Below, one piece after another: positions 41,458 to 49,739 of a stretch of 64,000 nt of DNA. Under the pieces are notes generated by a model. It did no database searches and was not told the origin of the DNA. It was given only the letters and a program-made list of their open reading frames with translations. Source of the stretch: Syntrophobacter fumaroxidans MPOB (GTDB taxonomy: Bacteria > Desulfobacterota > Syntrophobacteria > Syntrophobacterales > Syntrophobacteraceae); the NCBI RefSeq assembly GCF_000014965.1, contig NC_008554.1, positions 4,886,001-4,950,000 of the forward strand, in the 5' to 3' direction. How positions within the stretch are numbered: the stretch's first letter is position 1; each line of letters starts with the position of its first letter. Position numbers and translations under genes: made by a program.

Positions 41458-43158
41458 TCATGTCTGCGGCGGGACCGATTCGGCCAGCCGGTCCGCAATT
41501 TCCCGGTAGCCGGGAATCAGGCCGGGTTTGACCTGGACTTTCACGCGTATGTTTCGGCCGCTGGTGTAAAAGCTCCGGACCATATTGAACTGAATGTCTT
41601 CGATGACTTCCATTTCCAGCTCGGATTCTACCGCCCCCTGCTTGACACACTTGTCCCGGAGCAGATCGAATGCCAACCGGACCGCCGATTCCCGGTCGAA
41701 GTCGCGCTTCACCGTCTTGTAGAAATCCTCTTCGGGTGCCACCGCAATACCTCTCTCGGTATCGGCAAAGAGCGTAACCTCGGAGGTGTTCTTGGCCAGG
41801 GCGGCTCCGAGGGCGTTGGCCACCTGCCAACGGGGGACAACCCGCACCCGTGAATCCGTGAAGTCGCCCAGGCGCCGGGCGAAATGCGGCGCCGGCCCTC
41901 CGAGAACGAGGATTTCGCCGGGCCGCACCTGGTAACCTCCGAGCAGTTCCTGCACCGTATACACGGGCTTGCTGTTGATGTTCGAAATCATCTCCCCCGC
42001 TGCGGACAGGATCTTGCGGCAGGCTTCGTCGAAGACACGGTTGGCGGTATCCTCCAGGGACATCCCCAGGCCGTCGGCAATGGGCTGCAGCCCGCGCCGG
42101 GAAGACCCCGCATCGCCGTCGTTCACCTTGCCCAGCACAAACAGCGCGTCGGTGGGGGTGGGCACAGGCCCTCCATAAGCCATGGCCGGGCCCTTCCGGT
42201 CGGGCCCGATGGAAAGCCCGCCGTCCGCCAGGCGGACGACGCTGTCCCCGCCGAGGCCGATGGAGACCGTCTTGAGCGCGCGGATCAATGTCTTGTACCC
42301 GCCCAACTCGCATCCCAGCGGGTCCAGGAGCGGCACTTTCCGGATCAATATCGCCATGTCCGTCGAAGTCCCGCCGATATCCAGGACGAGGGTTTCCTCG
42401 GTCTCCGAGGCGAACGGCAAGGAACCCATGACACTCGCCGCCGGCCCGGATAGAATGGTCTGGCCCGGGCACTGGAGCGATGCCTCGAGGCTCATGGTGC
42501 CCCCGTCGGCCTTGAGCACGTAAATGGGAACGTTCAATCCCTTCTTTTCAAGCGATTCCCGGACCGCATCGAAAAACCTGCGATGGGTTTCGCAGACTGC
42601 GGCGTTGAGGTACGCGGTGGCGATACGCCTCGGAAAATTCAGGTTTCCCGAAAGGCGGTGGCCCAATACCACGTTGAAGAAGGAATCTCCAAGGATGTCG
42701 CGGACTTGTGTCTCGTGCTTCGGATTCCGCACGGAGAACTTACTCACCACCGCCACCTGCCGGACCCCGTCGGTCTTGAGCTTCGAGGCGATCGCCTGGA
42801 TTTCCGAAGTTTTCACGGACTGGATTTCACGGCCGCGGTGGTCGATGGAGCCGGCCACGCAGTAGTAATGAGGGCCGGTCCGAAAGAATTCGGGGTCGAC
42901 ACCCGGGCCGGCGGATACGATCACTGCGGTTTCATTCGTCTTGCCTTCGATAATGGCGTTCGTCGTCAGGGTCGTGCTCAGCACCACCCGGCTGATGCCG
43001 TCGGGGGGGATTCCGCCGGTGACCCCTTCGATGCCCGCCCGGACACACCCCAGCAAATCGGCATGGTCCGTGGGGACTTTCGTTTGGCGATGAATGCCGT
43101 CCTTGTCGATGAGAACGACATCGGTATGAGTGCCACCCACATCCAACCCTAATATCAT
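41458..43158 (-). CDS. Hydantoinase/oxoprolinase A-type ATPase
   Basis: A 566-residue protein of the HyuA family. The N-terminal ASKHA phosphate-binding loop is GLDVGGTHTDVVLID, and a second is LVLDIGGTSTDMAIL, as in ATP-dependent ring-opening hydantoinases, 5-oxoprolinases and acetone/acetophenone carboxylases. The start is ATG 43158 (MILGLDVGG) with AGGGGA upstream; the frame is open to 43254. No HyuB partner is adjacent, so substrate and complex are unknown. The C-terminal 100 residues form a compact domain without a known match. Confidence 0.88.
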   Translation of the reverse strand: MILGLDVGGTHTDVVLIDKDGIHRQTKVPTDHADLLGCVRAGIEGVTGGIPPDGISRVVLSTTLTTNAIIEGKTNETAVIVSAGPGVDPEFFRTGPHYYCVAGSIDHRGREIQSVKTSEIQAIASKLKTDGVRQVAVVSKFSVRNPKHETQVRDILGDSFFNVVLGHRLSGNLNFPRRIATAYLNAAVCETHRRFFDAVRESLEKKGLNVPIYVLKADGGTMSLEASLQCPGQTILSGPAASVMGSLPFASETEETLVLDIGGTSTDMAILIRKVPLLDPLGCELGGYKTLIRALKTVSIGLGGDSVVRLADGGLSIGPDRKGPAMAYGGPVPTPTDALFVLGKVNDGDAGSSRRGLQPIADGLGMSLEDTANRVFDEACRKILSAAGEMISNINSKPVYTVQELLGGYQVRPGEILVLGGPAPHFARRLGDFTDSRVRVVPRWQVANALGAALAKNTSEVTLFADTERGIAVAPEEDFYKTVKRDFDRESAVRLAFDLLRDKCVKQGAVESELEMEVIEDIQFNMVRSFYTSGRNIRVKVQVKPGLIPGYREIADRLAESVPPQT

Positions 43159-43864
43159 GGCGTTCCCCTGCGTTTTGCCGGATCGGTCAGCCGCCGTTGA
43201 CGGGAATCGAGCGCGGAACATCCGCCCACTCGTATTGCTGCAGCCCCGGTCCACCCCAAAAAAATGCTAACGGAAAGGCTTGAGGCTGTCAATGTAACAC
43301 TATCTGAAAACCGAGAATTCTTCTCGTTCCCTCGACTCACGAACGTCTCCCGTCGGTATGCGCCGACAGCTCCATCGAAAACTCGACAGTTCCAGCTTCA
43401 ATCGGAACGCCTGAACAAGTGAGGCCGTTGAAGTTGCCGGACGCCGTCGCTATCCAGTCAAACGGCGTTCGCGAAAGGGGGGGTATCACGCAGAGCTCTA
43501 CATATCATGAAGTGATAGTGGATGACATCAAGTTTTCGAACGATTGCGACGACCTGTCCCGCGAATCGGGGTTCGGTGTCGGTTTCGAGCTCGAATTCTA
43601 TGGTGGGCGTTGCGACGACCGGTGAAGGACTGAATTCTTGACGCACCGGAGCGACCGGGCGAACGGTTGGACGGAAAAGGCCGTCCGGGCCGGGCGGGGG
43701 GATTGCCGGGCACGCCGGGGGAGGCCGTCCGCGGCAGGCTCTTTTCGTCCCGCGACTTCAAGCCGGCCTCGCGCCTGTGCGCGGGCCGCAACCCGGATAA
43801 GGCTGGGTAATCATTCCCTCGCTCCATTGCTTTGCAGTGAAACCGTCGCCTTGGATGGAGCCCA
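43159..43864. other. Non-coding stretch, nothing recognised
   Basis: About 700 bases between hyuA-like and mreB, both minus strand. Frames on both strands are short and low-complexity. No terminator, repeat or RNA gene was recognised. Confidence 0.4.
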
Positions 43865-44887
43865 TCAGTTCAGGAAGACGTCCCGGTAGTAGTCGTAATG
43901 TTCGGTGGCGGCCCCCGCGCCCCGTATGACCGCGCGCAGAGGGTCTTCGGACTTTTTCACCTCCAGGCCCGTGACCTGGTGGAGCAACATGCGCAGGCCC
44001 TTGAGCAGAGCCCCGCCCCCCGCCAGCCAGATGCCGTTTTCGGCGAGGTCCGAAGCCAAATCCGCGGAAACCCGTTCCAGCACCCTGCGCACCGCCTCGA
44101 CAATGGCCATGGTCGGTTCCTTGATCGCATCGCGGATGTCCGCGTCGGTGACGGAGACGACCTTGGGCATGCCCGTGGCCAGGTCCTTGCCTCGAAGCTT
44201 GACCTCCAGGGTTCGCTTGAGCGGCACGGCCGAGCCGATCTTGATCTTGATGACTTCCGCCATGGTTTCGCTGATGTTCATCCCGTGCTCGCGCCGCATG
44301 AACTGGCAGATCGCCTCGTTGGCCTCGTCTCCGGCCACTCGCAACGACTCGCTGCAGGAGACCGCAAACATCGAGATCACCGCCACTTCCGTGGTCCCGC
44401 CGCCGATGTCCACCACCATCTGCCCCGCGGGCTGATCGATCGCCAGGCCCGTGCCGATCGCCGCGGCCATGGGCTCTTCGATCAGGCTGACTTTACCCGC
44501 TCCCGCCATCTCCGAGGCCTCGATCACCGCCCGCTTCTCCACCGAAGTGATCCCTGCCGGCACCGCCACCACCAGCTTGGGCTTTGAAAGGGGCAACCGC
44601 TTGAACACCTTCCCCAGAAACGATCGGATCATGAACGTGGCCGTCTCGAAATCATGGATGACCCCGTCTTTCATGGGGCGGGAAATCAGCGTGTTCCTCC
44701 CGTGCCGCCCGACGAGGTTCTTGGCCTCGTTGCCCACGGCAATCACCTGGTTGGTTTCCTTGTCGAGGGCGACCATTGAAGGTTCGTCCAGAACCACGCC
44801 TTTCCCTCTCACGTAAATGAGCGAGTTTGCAGTACCCAAATCCATGGCCATGTCCTTGGAGAGAAAGTCGAGCATGCGACCGATCAT
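43865..44887 (-). CDS. mreB: MreB rod-shape actin homologue
   Basis: A 340-residue bacterial actin. Phosphate-1 loop is AMDLGTANSLIYVRG, connect-1 region AVPAGITSVEKRAV, phosphate-2 VVDIGGGTTEVAVIS and the adenosine motif GIWLAGGGALLKGL. It polymerises under the membrane to guide cell-wall synthesis. Standard length. ATG 44887 or 44875. The usual mreC/mreD partners are not next to it: the downstream stretch holds no gene for 700 bases, so this is either a solo locus or a paralogue. A good promoter lies about 60 bases upstream. Confidence 0.96.
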   Translation of the reverse strand: MIGRMLDFLSKDMAMDLGTANSLIYVRGKGVVLDEPSMVALDKETNQVIAVGNEAKNLVGRHGRNTLISRPMKDGVIHDFETATFMIRSFLGKVFKRLPLSKPKLVVAVPAGITSVEKRAVIEASEMAGAGKVSLIEEPMAAAIGTGLAIDQPAGQMVVDIGGGTTEVAVISMFAVSCSESLRVAGDEANEAICQFMRREHGMNISETMAEVIKIKIGSAVPLKRTLEVKLRGKDLATGMPKVVSVTDADIRDAIKEPTMAIVEAVRRVLERVSADLASDLAENGIWLAGGGALLKGLRMLLHQVTGLEVKKSEDPLRAVIRGAGAATEHYDYYRDVFLN

Positions 44888-44951
44888 TTTTCGTTTCCCT
44901 TCCTCAATTTGCGCTGTAGTGTGGGTTCTGTCCGTTGCCGTCGATCATCCC

Positions 44952-44981
44952 CTTATAGCAAATGTTTCGAGCCGTTTGCAA
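44952..44981 (-). promoter_or_regulatory. Promoter of mreB
   Basis: On the minus strand TTGCAA (44981-44976), 18-base spacer, TATAAG (44957-44952). The leader to the ATG at 44887 would be about 58 bases. Confidence 0.6.
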
Positions 44982-45105
44982 AAAGTTCGTTCACCGCGGG
45001 CGATATCCGAGAATTTATCCGTTATGGACTTTGCTTTTCTTTCCGTAAAGAGTGTAAGAGTGGAAAAATCATCAACGATGATGGATTGATGATGAAGTTT
45101 TTTTG

Positions 45106-45136
45106 TTGACAAATCAGTCGAGTCTAACGATACACT
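45106..45136 (+). promoter_or_regulatory. Putative promoter of the D-Ala-D-Ala carboxypeptidase gene
   Basis: A perfect TTGACA (45106-45111) follows a T-rich run. TACACT (45131-45136) at 19 bases is the best -10 candidate, so spacing is long. The AT-rich upstream region from 44990 would support a strong promoter. Confidence 0.45.
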
Positions 45137-45284
45137 GTTAATCGTTGAGCTTTTTCGTGAAGTCGCGACTGTGCCGGGATCGGGGAGGGTACCGGCCGTC
45201 GGCGGGGGCGAACGGCAAATCGGAATTGTGTGATACGCGGAGTCGGATCGGCGCCGTGCCGATTCGACGGGGAGGGGGAGAGCG

Positions 45285-46673
45285 ATGCGGGATCGATGGC
45301 GGTTTGCGGCATGGGGGCTGGCGCTGGCGTTGAGTGTCGTATCGGTTCAATCGGTCCTGGCCGCGCCGTTTACCGTGAACGCCCGATCGGCAATGGTCGT
45401 CGATATGTCCAACGGCGTGGTTCTCTACGAAAAGAATGCCGATGACCTCATTGCTCCCGCTTCCATCACCAAGGTCCTCACCCTCTACATTGTTTTCGAC
45501 GCCATCAGGGAAGGCCGCATCCGCCTGGACGACCGGGTGGAAATCAGCTCCCGCGCCGCGAAGACGACCGGGTCCCGCATGGGGGTGAAGGCCGGCACGC
45601 GCGTGTCCTTGGAAGAGCTCATCAAGGGCATGGCGGTGGTGTCCGGCAATGATGCCTGCGTGGCCGTGGCCGAGCACATCAGCGGAAACGTCGAAGCGTT
45701 CGTTCGGAAAATGAATGCCAAGGCCCGGGAACTGGGCATGAACAGCAGCCGGTTCATGACGCCGAACGGCCTTCCGGCCAAAGGGCAGCTCACGACAGCC
45801 CGGGATATCGCCAGGCTTTCCATCGCCTATTTGAGGCGCTTTCCCGATTCGCTGACCATCCATTCGATGCAGGCCTACAGTTACGGCACTTCAAGTCACC
45901 ACAACGCCAACCGGCTGCTCGCGACCTGTCCCGGCGTGGACGGTCTGAAGACCGGGTTCGTCTGCGCGTCGGGCTACAACATCACGGCGACCGCCAGGCG
46001 CGGGAACACGCGCATCCTCGCGGTGGTGCTGGGAGCGCCCACTCCGGGGGTCCGGCTGCGCGAGACGACGAAGCTGCTGGAAGCGGGGTTCGCGGAGGTC
46101 GCTCCGGAACTGGCGGACATGAGATATGCAACCCTTGCCTCCGACGACTTCGGGGAACAAAGGCCGTCGTACGTGAGGGTCCCGGCCGGCTCCGGCAGGA
46201 AGGGAAAAGCCGCGCGGATCAGGCTCTCTAAGACGGCCAAGTCGGGCAAATCGTCCCGGCATGACAAGGTGGTGAAGGTGTCCGGGCGCGACAAGGCGGT
46301 GAAGGTTGCGAAGTCCTCGGGTAAGTCTTCGAAGAGAGCCCCGGCCGAGGTGTGCCGGGACACGTCCGCAAAGGGCGGCAAGATCAACGCGCGGACCGCT
46401 CGAGGAAAGCCCGTAAAGGATCTCCGCGTGGCGGAAAAAGCCGGCTCCGGGAAACAAATGGCGGCCGTCAATAAGACGAGATCCTCCCGGGACAAGATCG
46501 CGAAGTCAAAGGATACCGGCAAGTCCGGCAACGCGAAGAAAAGCGCCGCTGCCCAATCCAAAAAGCCTTCGAAAGCGACCCGGTCGGCCGCTGCCTGCCC
46601 TTCCAAGAAAGGCGCGGCCGCCCAGAAAACCAAGCAGCAGGCAAAGCTCACCAAGGGGAAAGACAAGGGGTAG
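45285..46673 (+). CDS. D-alanyl-D-alanine carboxypeptidase (PBP5-like) with basic tail
   Basis: A 462-residue periplasmic penicillin-binding protein of the S11 family. A signal peptide (about 1-28) is followed by the three active-site motifs: SITK (in APASITKVLTLYI), SGN (VVSGNDACVAVAEH) and KTG (GLKTGFVCASG). The enzyme trims the terminal D-Ala of peptidoglycan stems. The usual C-terminal beta-sandwich and amphipathic anchor are missing; residues 300-462 are instead a low-complexity tail of Lys, Ser, Ala and Arg resembling histone H1. The tail could bind anionic wall polymers or the outer-membrane surface. GGAG lies ahead of the ATG. Divergent from mreB, another cell-wall gene. Confidence 0.92.
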   Translation: MRDRWRFAAWGLALALSVVSVQSVLAAPFTVNARSAMVVDMSNGVVLYEKNADDLIAPASITKVLTLYIVFDAIREGRIRLDDRVEISSRAAKTTGSRMGVKAGTRVSLEELIKGMAVVSGNDACVAVAEHISGNVEAFVRKMNAKARELGMNSSRFMTPNGLPAKGQLTTARDIARLSIAYLRRFPDSLTIHSMQAYSYGTSSHHNANRLLATCPGVDGLKTGFVCASGYNITATARRGNTRILAVVLGAPTPGVRLRETTKLLEAGFAEVAPELADMRYATLASDDFGEQRPSYVRVPAGSGRKGKAARIRLSKTAKSGKSSRHDKVVKVSGRDKAVKVAKSSGKSSKRAPAEVCRDTSAKGGKINARTARGKPVKDLRVAEKAGSGKQMAAVNKTRSSRDKIAKSKDTGKSGNAKKSAAAQSKKPSKATRSAAACPSKKGAAAQKTKQQAKLTKGKDKG

Positions 46674-47588
46674 TCCCGCCTGCTGGGCCCCGACTCCCCT
46701 CAAGTTCCTCGAATTCCTCCGATTCGGCGTCAAAGCTAAGGGGTATCACCGCATGACGAAACCGGACCCCTTTGACCGCACCAAGACCCGCCCCGCAAGA
46801 ATCATCGCCCGCACCCGCAAGAATCGTCGCCCGCATCTTCGTGGGAGAATAGTTTCGGCCCGGCACATTTTCATCCTTCGTTGTGATCTGCCCACGGCAA
46901 GCCAAATCGCATAGCAACAGTGTTCCTTCTCGAGTATTGAGTCGCGTAAGGCGGGGGGTGCGCGACAGCGCAACTCACGGTCTCAATACCATTTTCCCTG
47001 CCGTCATACCCAACATACAAGGGTGGGGTGCGCGACGGCGCAGCACACAATCATGAGGCCCGCGGGCCTTAATCCTGCCGGCCATTGGGGCCCTGTGGAG
47101 TGCGCCAAGCGCAGCGCAGCCCACGGCTTTAATGCCCTTGGCCCGGGGCTCGGTGTTATAAACGATCCGGAGCTCACGTGCGGAACGCCCACCTGGAGGG
47201 GCCGGCGTCCGCCGGGTTTCACATCGATCATGACAAGGGCGGGTGCATGAGGCTCAGCCTGATCATGGCCACGCAGGACCCCTGCCCACCTTGCCGATCC
47301 CCTCGGGAATGACGATTCCAATCGTTATGCATTGATGTGAGCCGCCGGTTTATAAAGAAATGTGAAAAGTGTAGGTTTGACCCCTTGCGGCACATTTATT
47401 GCGTAGTGTTTCACTGACGTTCAAAATATGCAAATCTTGGTCTTAGGTCAGTGGTTTACCCATTCCGATGGATACTGTAGCCCGTGTGAATGTGTTTGGA
47501 TTCCTTGCCCTTGGATGCAGATGAGCTGTGAATCAATCGCGAACACGAGAACGAATGGGGGCAAAAAGCGATTTCTAGAAGAAATTCA
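46674..47588. other. Non-coding region rich in repeats, left edge of the RHS island
   Basis: About 915 bases without a gene. A 22-base unit beginning CCGCAAGAATC is tandemly repeated at about 46793-46836. A dispersed repeat follows at 46921-47024, and related GTGCGC...GCGCAG units recur near 47028 and 47097. From 47330 the DNA becomes more AT-rich up to the RHS start. Confidence 0.5.
46921..47024. repeat. Dispersed intergenic repeat, copy 2
   Basis: Homologous along its length to 33824-33929 with scattered substitutions and one or two small gaps. The end block CAACATACAAGGG and the central CTCACGGTCTCAATACC are well kept. Not protein-coding in either copy. Confidence 0.7.
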
Positions 47589-49739
47589 TTGCCGGCAATC
47601 GTGATGACAATTCTTGTCACTCTCCTCCTGGGTTTTTCCATTCACAGCGAGACCTTGAAATCGGCCCGTCCCGATGCCGTCAGCGCTTTGTGGATCGGGG
47701 ATTCGCGGGGCATGACGAAAGTCGCCCCGGGGACGGGAGCGCTCCTTTTGCGGGTCGATACCGCGGGAGAAGTCGGCGCGATTGCGGTGGACGAATGGAA
47801 CGCAAGGGTCTGGGCGCGGGGGCATCACGCTCTTTACGCCTTTGATTTCGCCGGCGCGCAATTGTTGCGGATTCCTTTTCCGTACCGGCACCACCACGAA
47901 CGGGACGGTTGCGGACCGCCGGGTCCTGTCGGAACGGAGGATGCGCGTCTTGCGGTCGATCCCGCCGACGGGGCGGTCTGGCATGCCGCGGGGGAATGGC
48001 TGTTCCGGTTCGACGTGCAGGGAGAGCTCAAGGTTTCCCTCAAGCTGCACCACCCGATTCGGGGGATTGCCCTGGATCGTTCGAAGTCGCACCTGTGGGT
48101 TGCGACCGACCGGGCCGTCACCGCCTACGACCAGGAGGGGCATGCCGTCGGGGGAATCGAGCTTCGTCGTCGCTCCGAAGTCCGCGACATTGCGTTCGAC
48201 CCCGTTTCGGGGGGCCTCTGGATCGCTCTCGATCACTTCCTGAAGCGCTATGACGATAACGGAGCGCTCCTCTTCGAAAAACGGTTTCACCGGATTCGGC
48301 GGATCGGCGCGGACGGCCGGGGCGGGCTGTGGATTGCGAGGGAGCGAACGGTCGCGCGCCTGGATCGCGACGGGAAGACGCTCTTTGAAGTCGATCCTTT
48401 CCAAGGGCGGGAAGGCGGAGGCCCGAACGATCTTGCTCCGGACGTTTTGGACGGTTCCGCCTGGGTCGTGAACGGGAAGTTCCTGGCTCACGTGAGCGCG
48501 ACGGGAGCGGTATCGAGCGTTTTCGATCCCGACGCCGCCCACCGGACCCGCTTGCATGCCGTTGTGCTCTACCGGGACGCGGCGCCCCCGGCGGTAGGCA
48601 TCACGAGTCCTGCCGAGGGAACCCGGATCAACACGTCGTCGCCGGAAATCGCGGTGACTTACAGTGACGCCGGAACGGGCGTGGACCCGGGGAGCCTTTT
48701 CTTCAGGGTCAACGGGAGCGATTGCGCGGGGGTGTGCAGCGCCACCGATACCGGCGCCCTCTGCGCCCTTCCGGCCGTCCTGCGGGAAGGGGAAAATACC
48801 GTGATTGCCACGGTGAAGGACTACGAGGGGAACGTCTCCAGACCGGCGCAGGTGAGCTTCACGATCGATACGGTGCCTCCCGGGATCACGTTGAGCGCCC
48901 CGCCGCAGGGCCTGGTGACCAACCAGGCGGGACAGGCGATTGCCGGGAGTGTGAGCGAGCCGGCAACGCTCACCTCTAACGGGCTGCCGCTCACCCTGGG
49001 GGAAGGTCTGAGCTTTTCGGGAACCATCACCCTGGGCGAAGGGACGAACACCGTTGAGCTGATGGCGGTGGACCGGGCGGGGAACAACGCCCGGCTCATC
49101 CTGAACCTCACCCTGGACACCGTTGCTCCGGGCATTCCCGACCTGGGGCTCATCGCGGTGAGCGACCCGGTCGACGGCCAGGTCACCGTCACAGGTGCCG
49201 CGGGCAGCGTGGAAGGCGGGGCCGAGGTGGTGGTGACAAACAGTGTCACCGGAGAGACAAAAATCGTCACCGCGAACGCCGACGGCAGCTTTACGGTGAG
49301 TATCGGGGCTCGGGCGGGAGAAACGCTTTCCATCGCGGTGCGGGACAAGGCGGGCAATTCGGGTCCGGCCGCGAACCTCGCCGTTCCCGCGGCGGGGTCG
49401 CCCGCCGCGGACAAGCTTCCGGAGGGGAGTTTCGGATATTTTTACCGGGATCTCGTGCCGCGGGACGCCACGATTGCCGAGTACAACCCCAGGCGATTCG
49501 GCCTCGTCACGGGAATCGTGAATGACGCGGCAACGTGCCGCTCGCCGGGGTCGTCGTGTCGATTCTTTCGCACCCGGAATACGGCACGGCGGCGACGGAT
49601 GCCGCGGGGCGCTTCACTTTGCCGGCCGAGGGCGGGGGCACGCTCACCGTCGTCTACCACAAGGCCGGTTTGCTCCCGTCGCAGCGACAGGTCAACCTGC
49701 CGTGGAACGATTTCGCGGTGGCCGAGACGCTGCGGATGA
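47589..49739 (+). CDS. RHS-island protein, N-terminal part (before frameshift)
   Basis: The 716-codon frame codes for a plausible protein up to about 49528 and then turns into Arg-rich nonsense, while the true reading continues in another frame. Starts are TTG 47589, GTG 47601 or ATG 47604, followed by a signal-like core (MTILVTLLLGFSIHS). Residues 30-330 look like a beta-propeller with WIGDSRGMTKV, LWVATDRAVTAYD and LWIARERTVARLD blades. Then come Ig-like modules (TSPAEGTRINTSSPEIAVTY, FTIDTVPPGITLSAPP, LTLDTVAPGIPDLG) and the first strand of a carboxypeptidase-regulatory-like domain. With the next entry it would form one secreted protein of roughly 2,470 residues. Confidence 0.8.
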   Translation: MPAIVMTILVTLLLGFSIHSETLKSARPDAVSALWIGDSRGMTKVAPGTGALLLRVDTAGEVGAIAVDEWNARVWARGHHALYAFDFAGAQLLRIPFPYRHHHERDGCGPPGPVGTEDARLAVDPADGAVWHAAGEWLFRFDVQGELKVSLKLHHPIRGIALDRSKSHLWVATDRAVTAYDQEGHAVGGIELRRRSEVRDIAFDPVSGGLWIALDHFLKRYDDNGALLFEKRFHRIRRIGADGRGGLWIARERTVARLDRDGKTLFEVDPFQGREGGGPNDLAPDVLDGSAWVVNGKFLAHVSATGAVSSVFDPDAAHRTRLHAVVLYRDAAPPAVGITSPAEGTRINTSSPEIAVTYSDAGTGVDPGSLFFRVNGSDCAGVCSATDTGALCALPAVLREGENTVIATVKDYEGNVSRPAQVSFTIDTVPPGITLSAPPQGLVTNQAGQAIAGSVSEPATLTSNGLPLTLGEGLSFSGTITLGEGTNTVELMAVDRAGNNARLILNLTLDTVAPGIPDLGLIAVSDPVDGQVTVTGAAGSVEGGAEVVVTNSVTGETKIVTANADGSFTVSIGARAGETLSIAVRDKAGNSGPAANLAVPAAGSPAADKLPEGSFGYFYRDLVPRDATIAEYNPRRFGLVTGIVNDAATCRSPGSSCRFFRTRNTARRRRMPRGASLCRPRAGARSPSSTTRPVCSRRSDRSTCRGTISRWPRRCG
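49521..49540 (+). other. Frameshift site in the RHS gene
   Basis: Upstream the frame reads VTGIVNDA; one base would be needed between GCGG and CAACGTG to continue as GNVPLAGVVVSIL, a normal carboxypeptidase-regulatory strand. The simplest explanation is loss of one G from a GGG run, real or a sequencing error. Confidence 0.75.

Noticed and set aside
46793-46836. Two tandem 22-base units as the start of a CRISPR array
   Set aside because: Only two adjoining units without spacers, so an ordinary small tandem duplication.
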